Shown here one piece after another: positions 1 through 8,711 of a stretch of 64,000 nt of DNA (position 1 is its first letter; each line of letters begins with the position of its first letter). The stretch is from Alphaproteobacteria bacterium (GTDB taxonomy: Bacteria > Myxococcota_A > UBA796 > GCA-2862545): assembly GCA_020632925.1 (NCBI GenBank), contig JACKER010000030.1, forward strand, positions 1 through 64,000, in the 5' to 3' direction. The position numbers and the translations under genes were made by a program. Below the pieces are notes generated by a model. That model had not been told where the DNA came from. It did no database searches and worked only from the letters and a program-made list of their open reading frames with translations.

Positions 1-111
1 AAAGCGAAGGGAACAAGCCGCAGAGAAGCCGCCCGACGATAGGCACGGCCGCCCCGAAGGCAAGGCGGTGACGCGCTCTTCGGCGTGCCTAGCTTCCGAG
101 CAGGAGGCAGG
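1..111. other. left edge, no assignable gene
   Basis: The first 111 bases hold no gene that can be assigned. Frame 1 reads 13 codons rich in Lys and Arg up to a TAG at 40-42 and could be the last residues of an upstream gene, but there is too little sequence to say. An AGGAGG at 102-107 is the ribosome binding site of the following grpE. Confidence 0.3.
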
Positions 112-807
112 ATGCGCGGCTACGAGCCATGGCCCACGACGAGGAGCCCGCGGGTGGTCCCGCTGGAGGCTGCGCAGGAGCTGGCCCGCAAGGCCGACGA
201 GGCCCGTGCGCTCGCCCAGCGCGCCGTCCACGAGAACGAGCGTCTGCGACGGGAGCTGGCCCGCGCGACCGAAGCGCTCGAGCAGACCCGCGGCGAGCTG
301 CAGGACGCGCTCGAGGCGCTCACGGCGCCGGTGCCGGTCCCCGAGCCCGCTCCGCAGCCCGAGCCGGAGCCCCTGGCCGAGGATGCCCGCGTGCGAGAGC
401 TGCTGGCCGACCTCGCCAACGTGCGCCGTCAGCGGGACGCGCAGATCGAGCGGGTCCGCATCGAGGAGCGCGGAGAGGGCCTGAACCAGCTGGCGGACGT
501 GATCGACGATCTCGAGCGGGCGCTCGCGTCCCACCCCGACCCCGATTCCCCCTGGGTCCAGGGCACGGTCGCCGTCCTCGGTCGGGTGCGGCACGCCTTC
601 GAGCGCGCTGGCGGCGTCCGCTTCGGGCGCTTCGGCGACCCCTTCGACCCCAACATCCACGACGCCGTCGGGACCGCGCCCGGTGTCCCCGACACCGTCG
701 CGATGGTCCAGCGGTCCGGCGTCCGCCTCGAGGACGGGACGCTGATCCGCCCCGCCTCGGTCCTGGTCGGCACGACTCCCCCTTCGCACGAGGAGACCAC
801 GCGATGA
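112..807 (+). CDS. grpE: GrpE nucleotide exchange factor
   Basis: GrpE, the cytosolic co-chaperone that releases ADP from DnaK. The 231-residue reading has a long Glu/Arg/Ala coiled coil (about residues 15-75), a Pro/Glu spacer and the C-terminal beta domain with the family motif FDPNIHDAV near residue 178. I chose ATG 112 because AGGAGG lies 4 bases upstream; an in-frame GTG at 85 would add 9 residues without a better site. The C-terminus is followed at once by dnaJ, with which it overlaps in ATGA, so the two are translationally coupled. dnaK is not in the window. The Pro/Glu-rich insert (about residues 72-88) between coiled coil and core is unusual. Confidence 0.9.
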   Translation: MRGYEPWPTTRSPRVVPLEAAQELARKADEARALAQRAVHENERLRRELARATEALEQTRGELQDALEALTAPVPVPEPAPQPEPEPLAEDARVRELLADLANVRRQRDAQIERVRIEERGEGLNQLADVIDDLERALASHPDPDSPWVQGTVAVLGRVRHAFERAGGVRFGRFGDPFDPNIHDAVGTAPGVPDTVAMVQRSGVRLEDGTLIRPASVLVGTTPPSHEETTR

Positions 808-1730
808 ACCCGTATACCGTCCTGGGTGTGGCCCGCGACGCGGACGCCGACACCATCAAGAAGGCCTTCCGCAAGCTCGCGAAGCAGCACCACCCGGACC
901 GCAACGAGGGGTCCGCGGAGGCCGAGCGCAAGTTCAAGGAGATCAACCGCGCCTTCGAGGTCCTCTCGGATCCGGAGCGCCGCGCGGCGTACGACCAGTT
1001 CGGCGCGGCCTCGCTGGAGCCCGGCTTCGACGCGAACGCGGCCCGCGCCTGGCAGCAGCGGTCCACCGGCCCGCGCGGCGGGTTCGGCGGCGGCGCCGAC
1101 TTCGGTGTGGAGGACCTGCTGAGCCAGCTCTTCGGGGCCGGCGGTGGTCGCGCGCCCGGGGGCTTCTCCGGCGGTGGATTCGGCGGGGCCGACGTGCGCG
1201 CGGAGCTCTCCATCGACTTCCGCACGGCGGCGCTGGGCGGCGAGCGCGAGCTGCGCTTCGGCGACGGGCGCACGCTGACCGTCCGCATCCCGCCGGGCAT
1301 CCGCGACGGGGAGACCCTGCGCCTCGCCGGGAAGGGTCAGCCCTCGCCGAGGGGAGGCCAGGTCGGCGACCTGCTGCTGACGGTGCACACCGCCCAGCAC
1401 CCCGTGTTCCGGCGCGAGGGTGAGGATCTGTACGTCGACCTGCCGATCACCGTCGGCGAGGCGCTCAAGGGCGCGACCGTCGAGGTGCCCACGCTCGACG
1501 GCCCCGTCCGGATGCGCGTCCCGCCCGGCACCCAGACCGACCGCAAGCTGCGGCTGCGAGGCAAGGGCATCGCGCGCCGGGGCCAGGCGCCGGGGGATCT
1601 GTACGCCCGGGTCGTGGTCGTCGTCCCCGAGGCCGTGCGCCCCGAGCAGCTCGACGAGGCCCTGCGCGCCATCGAGGGCGCCTACGGTGCTCCCGTCCGC
1701 GACGGGCTGCTCCGGTCCGCCGCGGCCTGA
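804..1730 (+). CDS. dnaJ: DnaJ-class chaperone without zinc finger (CbpA type)
   Basis: J-domain co-chaperone that stimulates DnaK ATPase and delivers clients. Residues 1-68 form the J domain with H30-P31-D32; a Gly/Phe-rich stretch follows (about 90-130), then two C-terminal substrate-binding beta domains. At 308 residues it lacks the four CxxCxGxG zinc repeats of classical DnaJ, so it belongs to the class B (CbpA-like) group. ATG 804 overlaps the grpE stop as ATGA, and AGGAG lies 8 bases upstream. Pairing with grpE suggests it acts as the main DnaK partner here although its domain plan is that of CbpA; a classical dnaJ may exist elsewhere. Confidence 0.92.
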   Translation: MNPYTVLGVARDADADTIKKAFRKLAKQHHPDRNEGSAEAERKFKEINRAFEVLSDPERRAAYDQFGAASLEPGFDANAARAWQQRSTGPRGGFGGGADFGVEDLLSQLFGAGGGRAPGGFSGGGFGGADVRAELSIDFRTAALGGERELRFGDGRTLTVRIPPGIRDGETLRLAGKGQPSPRGGQVGDLLLTVHTAQHPVFRREGEDLYVDLPITVGEALKGATVEVPTLDGPVRMRVPPGTQTDRKLRLRGKGIARRGQAPGDLYARVVVVVPEAVRPEQLDEALRAIEGAYGAPVRDGLLRSAAA

Positions 1731-1734
1731 CGCC

Positions 1735-2376
1735 TCACGGCTTCGGGATCCGCAGCCGCGCGCTCACCATCGCCGTCCCGCTGGCCGCGTACATCAGCAC
1801 CAGCGGGTGGAAGGTGGCCGGACCGAGGCGCATCACGCCGCCCCACAGGCGGTGGTGGCCGGCGTTCCCGGTGAGCACCGCGACGCCCAGCACGGCGACC
1901 AGCACGAGGCTCGTGGGGATGGGCGTCCCCTCGAAGTAGCGGACCTTGCCGGCCTCGTCGGACAGCGCGGCCGAGGTGGCGTTGTAGCGCGCGAGGCGGG
2001 CGACGCCGCACACCACGAAGTAGGCGAGCACCAGGCTGTCCCAGCCGCCGCGCAGCCCGAGCGTGAAGCCGAGCACCGCGGGTGCGACGCCGAACGAGAT
2101 GACGTCGGCGAGCGAGTCCAGATCGCCGCCGAGCGTCGAGCTGCGCCGCGTCCAGCGCGCGATCCGGCCATCCAGCGCGTCGAGCACGAACGCGGTCGGG
2201 AGCAGCGCGAAGGCCGCCCACAGCGGGACGCGCCCCTCGTCGAGCCACTGGAGGCAGACGAAGATCGACAGCGTGCCGCAGGTGGCGTTCGCGATCGTGA
2301 ACGCGTCGGCGAGCGTGAGGCTGCGCAGCATCGACAGGGGAGGCGGACGAGGCGGCGCGGGGGTAGGGGTCGACAC
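1735..2376 (-). CDS. pssA: CDP-diacylglycerol-serine phosphatidyltransferase
   Basis: Integral membrane enzyme that transfers phosphatidyl from CDP-diacylglycerol to serine, the first step to phosphatidylethanolamine. The CDP-alcohol phosphatidyltransferase signature DGxxAR-x8-Gx3Dx3D is complete at D69, G70, A73, R74, G83, D87 and D91, and several hydrophobic helices follow. The start is a GTG with GGAG 5 bases upstream; an internal ATG (residue 16) would remove a Pro-rich N-terminus. The substrate (serine) is inferred from overall resemblance to PssA rather than PgsA. It converges on dnaJ with only 4 bases between stops and diverges from the metallophosphoesterase. CdsA, which makes its donor, is at 31.2 kb. 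Confidence 0.86.
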   Translation of the reverse strand: MSTPTPAPPRPPPLSMLRSLTLADAFTIANATCGTLSIFVCLQWLDEGRVPLWAAFALLPTAFVLDALDGRIARWTRRSSTLGGDLDSLADVISFGVAPAVLGFTLGLRGGWDSLVLAYFVVCGVARLARYNATSAALSDEAGKVRYFEGTPIPTSLVLVAVLGVAVLTGNAGHHRLWGGVMRLGPATFHPLVLMYAASGTAMVSARLRIPKP

Positions 2377-2424
2377 GTGGTCTCCGGTCGTGGCAGACCA
2401 ACCATCGCACGGAGGTGGGGAGCG

Positions 2425-3627
2425 ATGCGTCAGGTTCCCGTCGGCGCCGATCGGTTGGTGGTGGTCCTGTCCGACATCGAGATGGGCGCCGGCGGCCCGC
2501 TCGACGACTTCCCGCACTCCGCCTGGCTCGCCGACCTGATCCGGTCGTACCTGGAGCCGCCCTACCACGGGCTCAAGATCGATCTCGTGTTCGACGGCGA
2601 CACCTTCGACTTCCTCAAGACGAGCGTGGACGGTCAGTACCCCCGGCACGTGACGCGAGCGGTGGCGCTGGCCAAGCTGCATCGCGTGCTCGCGGTCCAC
2701 CAGGCCTTCCTCCAGGGCGTGCGCGACTTCCTGGACGCTTCCGAGGGCCACGACGTCCACTTCGTGATCGGCAACCACGACGCCGAGCTCGCGTTCCCCG
2801 TCGTCCAGGCCGAGCTCGCCGAGGCCATCGGGCGGGGGCGCGTGCACTTCCCTGGCTTCGCCCTGGACTTCGGTGACCTCCACGTCGAGCACGGTCAGCA
2901 GCACGACCCGATGTTCGCGGTGAACCCCGAGCAACCCCTGATCGAGTGGAAGGGGCACACGATGCTCGATCTGCCGTGGGGTTCGGTGGCGTTGCTCGAC
3001 GTGATCATGCCGATGCACGAGATCTTCTACGCGCTCGATCGGGTCAAGCCGCGGGGGGCCGTGTTCCAGCTGCTGCCCGAGGTGCGCGAGGTCGTGTCGA
3101 ACGCCTTCTGGCGCTACTTCACCCGCGAGTACCTGGTGGAGGCCTGGCGCGGCGACGACCCGACCCGCAAGGCGAGCTGGGGCATGCTGCGGGACGTGCT
3201 CTATCGGTTCACGACGTTCGACGCCGGAACGAGCGCGGACACCCCGGTCTACCAGAAGCTGACCGAGCACCTCCCCGACGCGCGGGTGGTCGTCGTCGGG
3301 CACCTGCACAACGCCGCGTGGTGGACCTCGGCGGACCGCAAGCTCCTCCAGACGGGGTGCCTGCGCGACGAGTACGTGATCGACCCCCTCGGCACCGTCG
3401 TCGGCATGCTGCCGAAGGTGTACGCGGAGTGCTTCCTCGCCGGTCCGCGCACCATCCGCAGCGAGCTCGTGGAGGTGTGGGGCCCGCCGAAGATCGAGGG
3501 GCACGTGCCGGCCTCGATCCTCGAGCTACGGGAGGCCGCCCGCCCGCTGCTGGCCACCCAGGCCGAGCGCGACCGCCTGCACGCCGAGGAGCAGGCCCAC
3601 GTGGCCAGGGAAGAGGGCGAGCGATGA
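2425..3627 (+). CDS. calcineurin-like metallophosphoesterase
   Basis: A 400-residue member of the dinuclear metallophosphoesterase superfamily. Visible motifs are G58-D59xxD62, G116-N117-H118-D119 and G292-H293-L294-H295, all metal ligands or catalytic residues in the family. The first motif, normally DxH, reads D17-I-E19 here, so one metal ligand is changed. The spacing resembles LpxH and related UDP-sugar or nucleotide hydrolases, but the protein is longer than LpxH (about 240) because of an insert between the GNHD and GHLH motifs (about residues 125-285). ATG 2425 has GGAGG 9 bases upstream. The substrate cannot be read from sequence. It runs in the same direction as murJ, with 67 bases between. 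Confidence 0.82.
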   Translation: MRQVPVGADRLVVVLSDIEMGAGGPLDDFPHSAWLADLIRSYLEPPYHGLKIDLVFDGDTFDFLKTSVDGQYPRHVTRAVALAKLHRVLAVHQAFLQGVRDFLDASEGHDVHFVIGNHDAELAFPVVQAELAEAIGRGRVHFPGFALDFGDLHVEHGQQHDPMFAVNPEQPLIEWKGHTMLDLPWGSVALLDVIMPMHEIFYALDRVKPRGAVFQLLPEVREVVSNAFWRYFTREYLVEAWRGDDPTRKASWGMLRDVLYRFTTFDAGTSADTPVYQKLTEHLPDARVVVVGHLHNAAWWTSADRKLLQTGCLRDEYVIDPLGTVVGMLPKVYAECFLAGPRTIRSELVEVWGPPKIEGHVPASILELREAARPLLATQAERDRLHAEEQAHVAREEGER

Positions 3628-3694
3628 GCGGGGGGCGGAGCCGTGAGCGGCGCGCGGTGCTACGATCGTGTTCCCTCCTGCCCCCTCCCTGCCC

Positions 3695-5314
3695 ATGTCC
3701 TCCCTCCCCGTGACCGAGCCCCCTGCCGAGAGCCCCGCGCCCGCCGCCGGCCCACGCGTCCACTTCGTCCGCGCCTTCCTGTCGAGCGCGCTCGCGACCG
3801 GCCTGTCGCGCGTGCTCGGGGCCGCGCGCGAGGTGTCCGTCGCCGCCTTCCTCGGCGTGGGCGAGGCGTCCGACGCCTTCAACCTGGCCTGGACCATCCC
3901 GAACGCGTTCCGACGCTTCGTCGCGGACGAGGGATTGACCGGCGCGATGATCCCCGCGCTGGCCCGCGCGGAGGCCGAGGGCGGGAAGGAGGAGCTCGAG
4001 CGCCTCGGCGCCACCACCTTCGGCGCGCTGCTGTTGGCGAACGTGGTGCTCGTGGGCGCGGGCGTGATCGGTGCTCCCTGGCTGGTGCTCCTGTTCGCTC
4101 CGACCTGGCGCGAGGACCCCGAGCACCTCGCTCAGGCGGTCTCGATGACGCGGCTGATGTTCCCGTTCGTCGGGATGGTCAGCATCGTCAGCTTCTACGA
4201 GGGGCTGCTGAACTACCGCGGCCACTTCTTCGTGCCCAAGTTCGCGCCCGCCGTCATCAGCATGGGGGTCATCTCCGCCGCCCTGTTCTTCGGCGACTTC
4301 TTCGCCGAGCCCGTCTACGCGCTCGTGTGGGGCACGCTGATCGGCGCGGCGCTGCACGTGCTCATCCACCTGATCCCGCTCGGGCTGTACTGGGGCCGGG
4401 TGGGGATCGGCTGGGACCCGAGCTCGCCTCGCCTGCGCGCCATCGCGGTGGAGATGTCGAAGGTCATCGCCATCGGGCTCTTCGCCCAGGTGAACCTGCT
4501 GGTCCTGCAGCAGCTCGCGACCTCGCTCCCCCGCGGATCACTCACGATCTACCGCAACTCGACGCAGCTGACGGACCTCGCGCAGGGCATCGTCGCCGTC
4601 GCGATCGGCAGCGCGCTGCTGCCCAACATCAGCGTGTCGGTGTCGACGAAGGACTGGGGACGCTTCCGGGCTGAGCTCGCGCGCGCGCTGCGGCTCGCCG
4701 CCTTCCTGCTCATCCCGGCGGCCGTGGTGCTGTTCGCGTTCGGGACGCCGGTCACGGCGATGCTGTTCCGCCTCGGGAAGTACACCTGGGACGACGTGCA
4801 GCGCACCGCCGACGCCCTGAAGTACCTCTCGCCGTTCGTGCTCGGCGTCGCCGGGACCAACATCCTCAAGAAGGTCTACTTCGCGCTCGAGGACCGCGGG
4901 ACCCTGCTCAAGGTCGGCGCCTTCGGCGTGGCGCTGACCGGCGGTATCGGCTGGACGCTGATCGGCTTCATGGAGGTTCGCGGGCTGGCGCTGGCGCTGT
5001 CGATCTCGACCGTGCTGCAGCTGTCGGCGTACCTGTTCCTGCTGTGGCGGCGGCTGGGCGCGGACCTCGGCCTGGGCGCGCTCGCCGGTCCGATGTCCCG
5101 GATCGCCCTGGCAACCGTCCCCTTCGGGCTGGCGCTGGCCCTGTTCGCGGGGCTCGGCGACTGGGAGCGGGGCCCCGAGTCCGTCGAGAACTGGGTCGTC
5201 GCGGGCGGCGGGTTCGCGGTGTCCGCGCTCGTCTATGCCGTCGCCGCCTGGCTCGTGGGCGTCCAGGAGGTCAGCGCCGTCATCGGGCTCGTCCGACGCC
5301 GCCTGGGGCGCTGA
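3695..5314 (+). CDS. murJ: lipid II flippase MurJ (MviN)
   Basis: Polytopic inner-membrane protein of the MOP superfamily that moves lipid II across the membrane for peptidoglycan synthesis. The reading has about 14 hydrophobic segments and the family N-terminal pattern (DAFNLAWTIPNAFRR, then a GLTGAMIP loop). Length 539 fits MurJ (about 510-530). I used ATG 3695; an in-frame GTG at 3668 would add 9 residues. Neither has a Shine-Dalgarno sequence: the bases before the ATG are almost all pyrimidines (3671-3694), a feature shared with the NlpC/P60 gene. Its TGA forms the palindrome TGATCA with the stop of that convergent gene. Confidence 0.92.
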   Translation: MSSLPVTEPPAESPAPAAGPRVHFVRAFLSSALATGLSRVLGAAREVSVAAFLGVGEASDAFNLAWTIPNAFRRFVADEGLTGAMIPALARAEAEGGKEELERLGATTFGALLLANVVLVGAGVIGAPWLVLLFAPTWREDPEHLAQAVSMTRLMFPFVGMVSIVSFYEGLLNYRGHFFVPKFAPAVISMGVISAALFFGDFFAEPVYALVWGTLIGAALHVLIHLIPLGLYWGRVGIGWDPSSPRLRAIAVEMSKVIAIGLFAQVNLLVLQQLATSLPRGSLTIYRNSTQLTDLAQGIVAVAIGSALLPNISVSVSTKDWGRFRAELARALRLAAFLLIPAAVVLFAFGTPVTAMLFRLGKYTWDDVQRTADALKYLSPFVLGVAGTNILKKVYFALEDRGTLLKVGAFGVALTGGIGWTLIGFMEVRGLALALSISTVLQLSAYLFLLWRRLGADLGLGALAGPMSRIALATVPFGLALALFAGLGDWERGPESVENWVVAGGGFAVSALVYAVAAWLVGVQEVSAVIGLVRRRLGR

Positions 5315-5995
5315 TCACTCGGTCGCGCTGACGGCGTCGGGGTCGACGGTGGCGAAGGCGCGCCAGAGCTCACCGGCGAAGTAGTGGGTGTTCGACGGGT
5401 CTCCGGGCTTCTGCCGGCGCAGCCAGTCGTTGAGGACGTGGTCCCCGTCGCTGCGCTCGTCCGGGCGGTACAGGTTCATCGTCAGCGTGGTGCGCCCACG
5501 CCCCGTCCCGCCGTGCGCGAGGTGGATGGTGCCGTCGTCGTCCACCTCCAGTACGACCGCCACGTGGGTCAGCGGGTCGTTGGTGCGGCCGTCGCGGTTC
5601 GCGTCGTAGGTGTCGTCGAAGAACGCGAGATCGCCGGGGCGCGGCTCCTTGCGGTGGTGGAGCAGGTGCTGCTCCTCGGCCAGCGCGTACATGTCGCGGG
5701 TCCCGCCGGTCAACCGCACGCCGGCGCGATCGAAGACGGCGGAGACGTAGCCCGAGCAGTCGTCGCGGAAGCCCTCGGGCCGGACTTCGAGGTAGCGCCG
5801 GGCCGCCGAGACGACGGACTGCTGGAAGGCGTCGGGGCGCGCGCGCCGCGGCGGTGGCTCCACCTCCGGGGGCGCGACCGTGGGCGCCTCGATCGGCTCG
5901 ATCACGTGCGGCTGACGTCCCACCGCGCCGAGAGGACCCGGAACGCGCGGGACCTTCGGGGCGCACCCGATCAACAGGAGCACGAGGAAGCGCAT
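5315..5995 (-). CDS. NlpC/P60-like lipoprotein (putative cell-wall hydrolase)
   Basis: Predicted secreted lipoprotein of 226 residues. The N-terminus is a short signal with lipobox LLIGC (lipidated Cys11). A Pro-rich linker (about 12-50) leads to a cysteine peptidase-like fold with nucleophile C80 in DDCSGYV, H144 in THVAVV, and H161 as a plausible third residue; PGDLAFF (about 120-126) is typical of NlpC/P60 and CHAP domains. Such enzymes cut peptide bonds in peptidoglycan stems. Placed tail to tail with murJ, which fits a cell-wall role. The start ATG has no Shine-Dalgarno sequence but a long pyrimidine tract just upstream on its own strand. Confidence 0.83.
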   Translation of the reverse strand: MRFLVLLLIGCAPKVPRVPGPLGAVGRQPHVIEPIEAPTVAPPEVEPPPRRARPDAFQQSVVSAARRYLEVRPEGFRDDCSGYVSAVFDRAGVRLTGGTRDMYALAEEQHLLHHRKEPRPGDLAFFDDTYDANRDGRTNDPLTHVAVVLEVDDDGTIHLAHGGTGRGRTTLTMNLYRPDERSDGDHVLNDWLRRQKPGDPSNTHYFAGELWRAFATVDPDAVSATE

Positions 5996-6105
5996 GGACG
6001 GAGGGGGGCAGGGGAGGAGGAGGGAGCGGGACAGGAGGGAACCCCGTTAGGATGACACGCGCCGCGCACGGGGACAACACCCCGCACGCCAGGAGACATC
6101 CGAAG

Positions 6106-7185
6106 ATGACCGAGTTCGTGCCGCCGATCTTCGAGGGACTCTCCCCGCTGGACGTGCGCGACGCGCTCCAGCGCTTCCAGGTCGTCGACGTCGCCGCGGG
6201 CGTGCGGCTCATCGAGGAGGGCGACCAGGACCCCACGCTGTGCATCATCCAGGCGGGTGAGCTCGGTGTCTCCAAGGGCGAGACGCACCTCGGGCGGGTC
6301 ACCTCGGGGGAGCTGCTCGGCGAGATGGCCCTGTTCACGGGGCACGCCCGCTCCGCCTCGGTGGAGACGCTCACCCCGGTCCGCCTGCTCACCCTCGACT
6401 GGGAGCAGTACGACTGGCTGCGGCGCGCCAAGCACCCCGCGGCGTTCGCCATCGAGGACCACGCGCTCTCCGTCCTGTCGGACCGCCTCCGCAAGACGGG
6501 GGACCGGATCGCCTCGCTCGCGAAGGGCACGCCGGTGGAGTCGGTCGTGCCGAGCCGCGGGTTCTTCGACCGGATGGCGGACGTGCTCGGCGGCGGTGGG
6601 CTCACCTCCGCCTCGGTGGACGGCGCGAAGGTGCTGTCGCGCAGCGAGCTGTTCAAGGACGCGAAGCCCGAGGTCCTCGCGGAGGTCGCCACCTGCTTCA
6701 ACGCCGTGGGCGCCCGCAAGGGTCACTTCCTGTGTCGGGAGGGCGAGCCCGGTGACGAGATGTTCGTCATCGCCTCGGGCGAGGTCGAGGTCCTCGTGGC
6801 GACGGGCAAGGACCGGGTGGAGCCGGTCGCGGTCCTCGACGAGGGCGACGCGTTCGGCATGTGCTCGCTCGTCCAGCAGGGCCAGCCACGGATGGCGAGC
6901 TGCCTGGCCAAGGACAAGGTGACGGCGCTGTCGATGGACAAGATCCGGTGGGCGGAGACGGCGAACCGGGGCGACCTGGTGGGCAGCGTGCTGCGGATCG
7001 CGATGATCCGCGCGCTCTCCGATCAGCTCGGGTTCGCGAACGACCAGCTCGCCAAGCTCGAGGAGCAGAGCCAGGAGCACTTCCGGCTCGCGCGCGCGGG
7101 CGCCGGCGTCGAGGCGCACGGGCGCTTCCTGCGCGAGCAGGACGACGTCCCGGACTACCTGAAGGGAGTCGACAACCCGTGGTGA
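6106..7185 (+). CDS. protein with two cyclic-nucleotide-binding domains
   Basis: A 359-residue cytosolic protein with two cNMP-binding beta-roll domains (about residues 8-110 and 178-285). The first has the phosphate-cassette-like GELLGEMALFTGHARSAS; the second has GDAFGMCSLVQQGQPRMAS, in which the usual Arg is kept but the Gly-Glu pair is altered. There is no DNA-binding helix-turn-helix; the C-terminus is helical. Both domains follow the Crp/Fnr-type or kinase regulatory fold, so a ligand-sensing adaptor role is inferred. ATG 6106 has AGGAG 10 bases upstream. It overlaps the next gene in GTGA, so it is probably cotranscribed with the carbamoyltransferase-like protein and the CPBP protease. 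Confidence 0.86.
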   Translation: MTEFVPPIFEGLSPLDVRDALQRFQVVDVAAGVRLIEEGDQDPTLCIIQAGELGVSKGETHLGRVTSGELLGEMALFTGHARSASVETLTPVRLLTLDWEQYDWLRRAKHPAAFAIEDHALSVLSDRLRKTGDRIASLAKGTPVESVVPSRGFFDRMADVLGGGGLTSASVDGAKVLSRSELFKDAKPEVLAEVATCFNAVGARKGHFLCREGEPGDEMFVIASGEVEVLVATGKDRVEPVAVLDEGDAFGMCSLVQQGQPRMASCLAKDKVTALSMDKIRWAETANRGDLVGSVLRIAMIRALSDQLGFANDQLAKLEEQSQEHFRLARAGAGVEAHGRFLREQDDVPDYLKGVDNPW

Positions 7186-8711
7186 TCCTGGGGATCGCGG
7201 ACGGCCCACACGCCAGCGCCGCGGTGGTGAAGGACGATCGGCTCGTGGCCGCGGTGGAGGAGGAGCGCGTGGCGGACGCGCCCGAGCCCTTCCCGTGGAG
7301 CGCCGCCGCGCGCGCGCTCGAGCTCGCGGAGGTGGCGCCGAGCGAGGTCCGCACGGTGGCCCTCTGCGGGCGATACACACCGCCCCTGCAGGTGCGACGT
7401 CACCCCGAGCTGTGGAAGCTCGCCCGCGATCCGTTCTCGCCGGCGCTGGTGGCGGGGACGGCGCTGCAACGGCTGCTGCGGGACACGGGCATCGGCGCCG
7501 CCTCGGCCGATCGGGCCACCGACTGGGCGCGCGAGGTGCTCGCCACGCGCGGGTACCGGCCGGGTCGCGTGCAGCTGGTGGACGTCCACAAGTGTGCTGC
7601 GAACGCCGCCTACCGCAGCCAGAAGGTGGATCGGGTGCGGGTCCTCGTGGCCCAGCCCCGCGGGGACGGCGCGCTGGCCTCGGTGCACGACGCCGTCGCC
7701 GGCCAGCTGGATCGCGTGTTCGTGGACCGCGGCTCGCAGAACGCGCACGTGGCGGTGGACCGCGGTCTGGCCGTGCTCGGGCTCTCCACGCTCGAGGAGC
7801 TCCGGGCCGTGGCGCGGGGCCACGTGCCCGACGACGGCCTGGTGAGCGAGCTCGGCGCCGTGCTGGCCTTCGGCATCGCCTTCCGCTCCCGACGACGCCC
7901 CGAGCGTCGCGCCCTGCCTCCCTGGTCGCTGCTGGCGGAGGTCGACCGGCCGGTCGCGGCGGCCTCCCTGCTCGAGCGTCTGCGGCGGTGCCTGTTGGGC
8001 TTCGTCGAGCAGCACCTGCCGGCGAAGGGGCGACCCGTGGTGCTCGCTGGGACCTGGCTCGACGATCCGGCGCTGGCGGTGCGCGCGGCCGAGGAGCTCG
8101 GCGCCTCGGTCCAGCTCGCGTCCTGGGTGGGGACCCGCTCGCTGGCGGTGGGCGCGGCGGCCACGTCCGCAGGGCTCCCACCCCGGACCGTCAGCCCGGA
8201 CCTCGGTTCGGCGGTGCCGTCGGGCGGCAACGAGGGCGAGCGTGTCACGCTGTCGGCAGAGGCCGAGGTGCTGGCCGCTGGTGGTGCGCTCCTCCGGGTG
8301 GTCGGGCGGGAGGCCGCCGGGGCGCTGGCCCTGCGTGGGAGGGCGGTGCTGGTGCGCGCCGACGATCCGGCGGCCGTCGATCGGGTGCGGCAGCGACTCG
8401 AGGTGCCCGACACCGTCGCCCCCGTGCGGATCACCCGGACCCGTCCGGACGTGAGCGAGCGTGTCGCGGGCTGGGAGCTCGGCGTGGACGACGGGACGGG
8501 CGCGGTGATCGGACCCGCGGGGCATCGGTCGCTGCAGGCGCTGCTCGACGAGCTGCGCGGTGCGTCGGTCGACACGCTGCTCGCGTTCCCGGCTGCGAGG
8601 CGCGGACGCCCCCCGGCGCGGACCCGGTCGGACTTCGAGGAGCTGTTCCGAGAGGCGCGGCTCGAGGCGATGCGCCTGGACGACCGCCTGATGCTCCGGT
8701 CGGCGCGATGA
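7179..8711 (+). CDS. divergent carbamoyltransferase-like protein (NodU/CmcH/TobZ family)
   Basis: About 510 residues. The N-terminus (ILGIADGPHASAAVV, then VAAVEEER) is the hallmark start of NodU/CmcH/TobZ O-carbamoyltransferases, with H11 conserved. The second family motif, usually DHHxxHAASA and responsible for metal binding, is degenerate: D135-V-H137-K-C-A-A-N-A-A. Later elements (a GxGALASVH-like strand, a short analogue of the EYKVMGLA motif, and VVLAG instead of LAGGVALN) are recognisable but worn, and the protein is shorter than usual (about 550-600). It is likely an altered or inactive relative. GTG 7179 has GGGAG 10 bases upstream; GTG 7182 overlaps the previous stop. The 3' end overlaps the CPBP gene in ATGA. 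Confidence 0.6.
   Translation: MVILGIADGPHASAAVVKDDRLVAAVEEERVADAPEPFPWSAAARALELAEVAPSEVRTVALCGRYTPPLQVRRHPELWKLARDPFSPALVAGTALQRLLRDTGIGAASADRATDWAREVLATRGYRPGRVQLVDVHKCAANAAYRSQKVDRVRVLVAQPRGDGALASVHDAVAGQLDRVFVDRGSQNAHVAVDRGLAVLGLSTLEELRAVARGHVPDDGLVSELGAVLAFGIAFRSRRRPERRALPPWSLLAEVDRPVAAASLLERLRRCLLGFVEQHLPAKGRPVVLAGTWLDDPALAVRAAEELGASVQLASWVGTRSLAVGAAATSAGLPPRTVSPDLGSAVPSGGNEGERVTLSAEAEVLAAGGALLRVVGREAAGALALRGRAVLVRADDPAAVDRVRQRLEVPDTVAPVRITRTRPDVSERVAGWELGVDDGTGAVIGPAGHRSLQALLDELRGASVDTLLAFPAARRGRPPARTRSDFEELFREARLEAMRLDDRLMLRSAR

Noticed and set aside
3668..3694. GTG 3668 as the murJ start
   Set aside because: No better ribosome binding site and a low-complexity extension; ATG 3695 is simpler.
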